Shown here: positions 63,348 to 64,000 of the stretch, in pieces
Layout of the letters: each line of letters starts with the position of its first letter
Numbering within the stretch: position 1 is the stretch's first letter
Assembly (NCBI RefSeq): GCF_026672545.1
Contig: NZ_JAPPRJ010000009.1
Location: 744,001 to 808,000 of the forward strand
Reading direction: 5' to 3'
Source of the DNA: Rhizobium sp. SL86
GTDB taxonomy: Bacteria > Pseudomonadota > Alphaproteobacteria > Rhizobiales > Rhizobiaceae
DNA length: 64,000 bases
The notes under the pieces: generated by a model
What the model was told of the DNA's origin: nothing
What the model saw: only the letters and a program-made list of their open reading frames with translations
Databases searched by the model: none
Position numbers and translations under genes: made by a program

Positions 63348-64000
63348 TCAAGACAACACGAGCCGCGCCGCCTGAACGACGTCAATACTGCCCAGGCGTT
63401 CGGCAATTTTCGCCTTGGCCTGAACGACGCCCGCCTCGCCGAACAGGCGCACGGCATTCTTGTGATCGTGACATTGCCACGACAGGACGAGCAGGCGTGA
63501 CACAAGCGCCGGCTCCCACGCGGCAAGCCGCCACTCCTCCGCAATCCGCTCCAGCGCCGCAATCTGCGCGGCGGCCGGCTGGACGAGATCGTGACGCAGG
63601 CAGAAGGAAACCAGCGTGAGTTTTGCCTGGAAACGGCGGCGTCCATCGGCGGCCTGATCGGCAAGATCGGCCAGATGTTTCAGCCCCTCCAGGACCTTGC
63701 CGTCCTGCGCAAGCCGTTCGGCCTGCGCCAGCCCGTCCTCCAGTTCGCCACCCGGCTGCGCAGAGCTGCGCGAGACCAGAACTTCGGTGGCGATCCAGGC
63801 GCGGGTATCGGCGTCGGCAAAGGGCGTCCCGTCGGAAAAGCTGAGTTCGATGAGCGTCGGGATGCGCTCGAGCAGCAGCGCGAGGGACTGGTTGACCACC
63901 TGACGACATCCGTCATAGGGCGCGCCGAGCTGCAGCATCATGCGATTGATGGTGAACTGCATGGTCAACCAGAAGGGCGACGTGATGAAGGCACTTTCTG
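63348..64000 (-). CDS. tssA: T6SS TssA, VasJ-type C-terminus (5' end beyond window)
   Basis: About 217 codons, open through the right edge, so the N-terminal ImpA domain is outside. ITSPFWLTMQFTINRMMLQL, then DGCRQVVNQSLALLLERIP and FSDGTPFADADTRAWI match the C-terminal VasJ-type domain of TssA proteins. An in-frame TTG at 63968 is internal, not the real start. TssA primes baseplate and sheath assembly. A 152-bp gap separates it from tssB. Confidence 0.85.
   Translation of the reverse strand, partial: ESAFITSPFWLTMQFTINRMMLQLGAPYDGCRQVVNQSLALLLERIPTLIELSFSDGTPFADADTRAWIATEVLVSRSSAQPGGELEDGLAQAERLAQDGKVLEGLKHLADLADQAADGRRRFQAKLTLVSFCLRHDLVQPAAAQIAALERIAEEWRLAAWEPALVSRLLVLSWQCHDHKNAVRLFGEAGVVQAKAKIAERLGSIDVVQAARLVLS

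Overview
The window looks like a replicon of an alphaproteobacterium of the order Rhizobiales (Rhizobium/Agrobacterium/Sinorhizobium relatives). The pointers are the cellulose synthase operon order, a bgsBA-type mixed-linkage beta-glucan pair, remnants of the rhizobial DUF1612/HTH family, fused Fbp/Afu-type ABC permeases and high GC. No rRNA, tRNA, CRISPR array or replication origin was seen. The presence of accessory modules only suggests a chromid, megaplasmid or island-rich chromosomal arm (inference).

Layout. (1) 1-21.3 kb is an accessory, defence-like island. It carries a secreted MORN-repeat protein (cut by the left edge) behind a TIR-STAND ATPase-TM-beta-propeller protein; a DUF1612 remnant; a decapitated TIR gene; a coupled two-gene unit made of TIR-ATPase-TPR (with an exact 138-bp repeat) and 2TM-RCK-RyR-SLOG; a third TIR-STAND protein with a heptad coiled coil; and a four-gene unit (small ORF, soluble TraG-like ATPase, ClpP-fold periplasmic protein, CII-like regulator). 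(2) 21.3-26.0 kb is a scrapyard. It holds a second DUF1612 pseudogene, a severed 5' end of dusA (a known integration hotspot), a LysR regulator, an IstB/IS3 chimera, an MFS transporter and an IS66 remnant. (3) 26.0-39.4 kb is exopolysaccharide: cellulose operon bcsA-bcsB-bcsZ-TPR gene, a divergent GlxA/AraC regulator, bgsB-bgsA, and a decayed duplicate of the bcsA 5' end. (4) 40.1-46.8 kb is one minus-strand operon: fused ABC permease, ATPase, binding protein, an intercistronic hairpin, inositol-monophosphatase-type enzyme, dual-specificity-type phosphatase and LacI regulator. A perfect palindrome lies upstream. It probably imports and dephosphorylates a phosphorylated sugar or polyol. (5) 47.15-64 kb is a type VI secretion operon read right to left: tssA (5' end off the window), tssB, tssC, tssE, tssF, tssG, tagH, tssJ, tssK, tssL, tssM, tagF, pppA, ppkA. 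Hcp, VgrG and ClpV are not in the window.

How they work together. The most novel candidate is the pair at 7.5-13.7 kb: a TIR (potential NAD-consuming, signal-making) STAND-type sensor translationally coupled to a membrane protein with nucleotide-sensing RyR and SLOG domains. The architecture is reminiscent of Thoeris (TIR signal to SLOG effector) but with a channel-like membrane effector and a built-in TPR sensor. The surface-polysaccharide and T6SS loci are conventional, but with notable details: a BcsA that appears to have lost its c-di-GMP-binding motifs, a Tat-like TssJ lipoprotein signal, PTV phosphosite candidates in TssL, and a DFN instead of DFG kinase motif.
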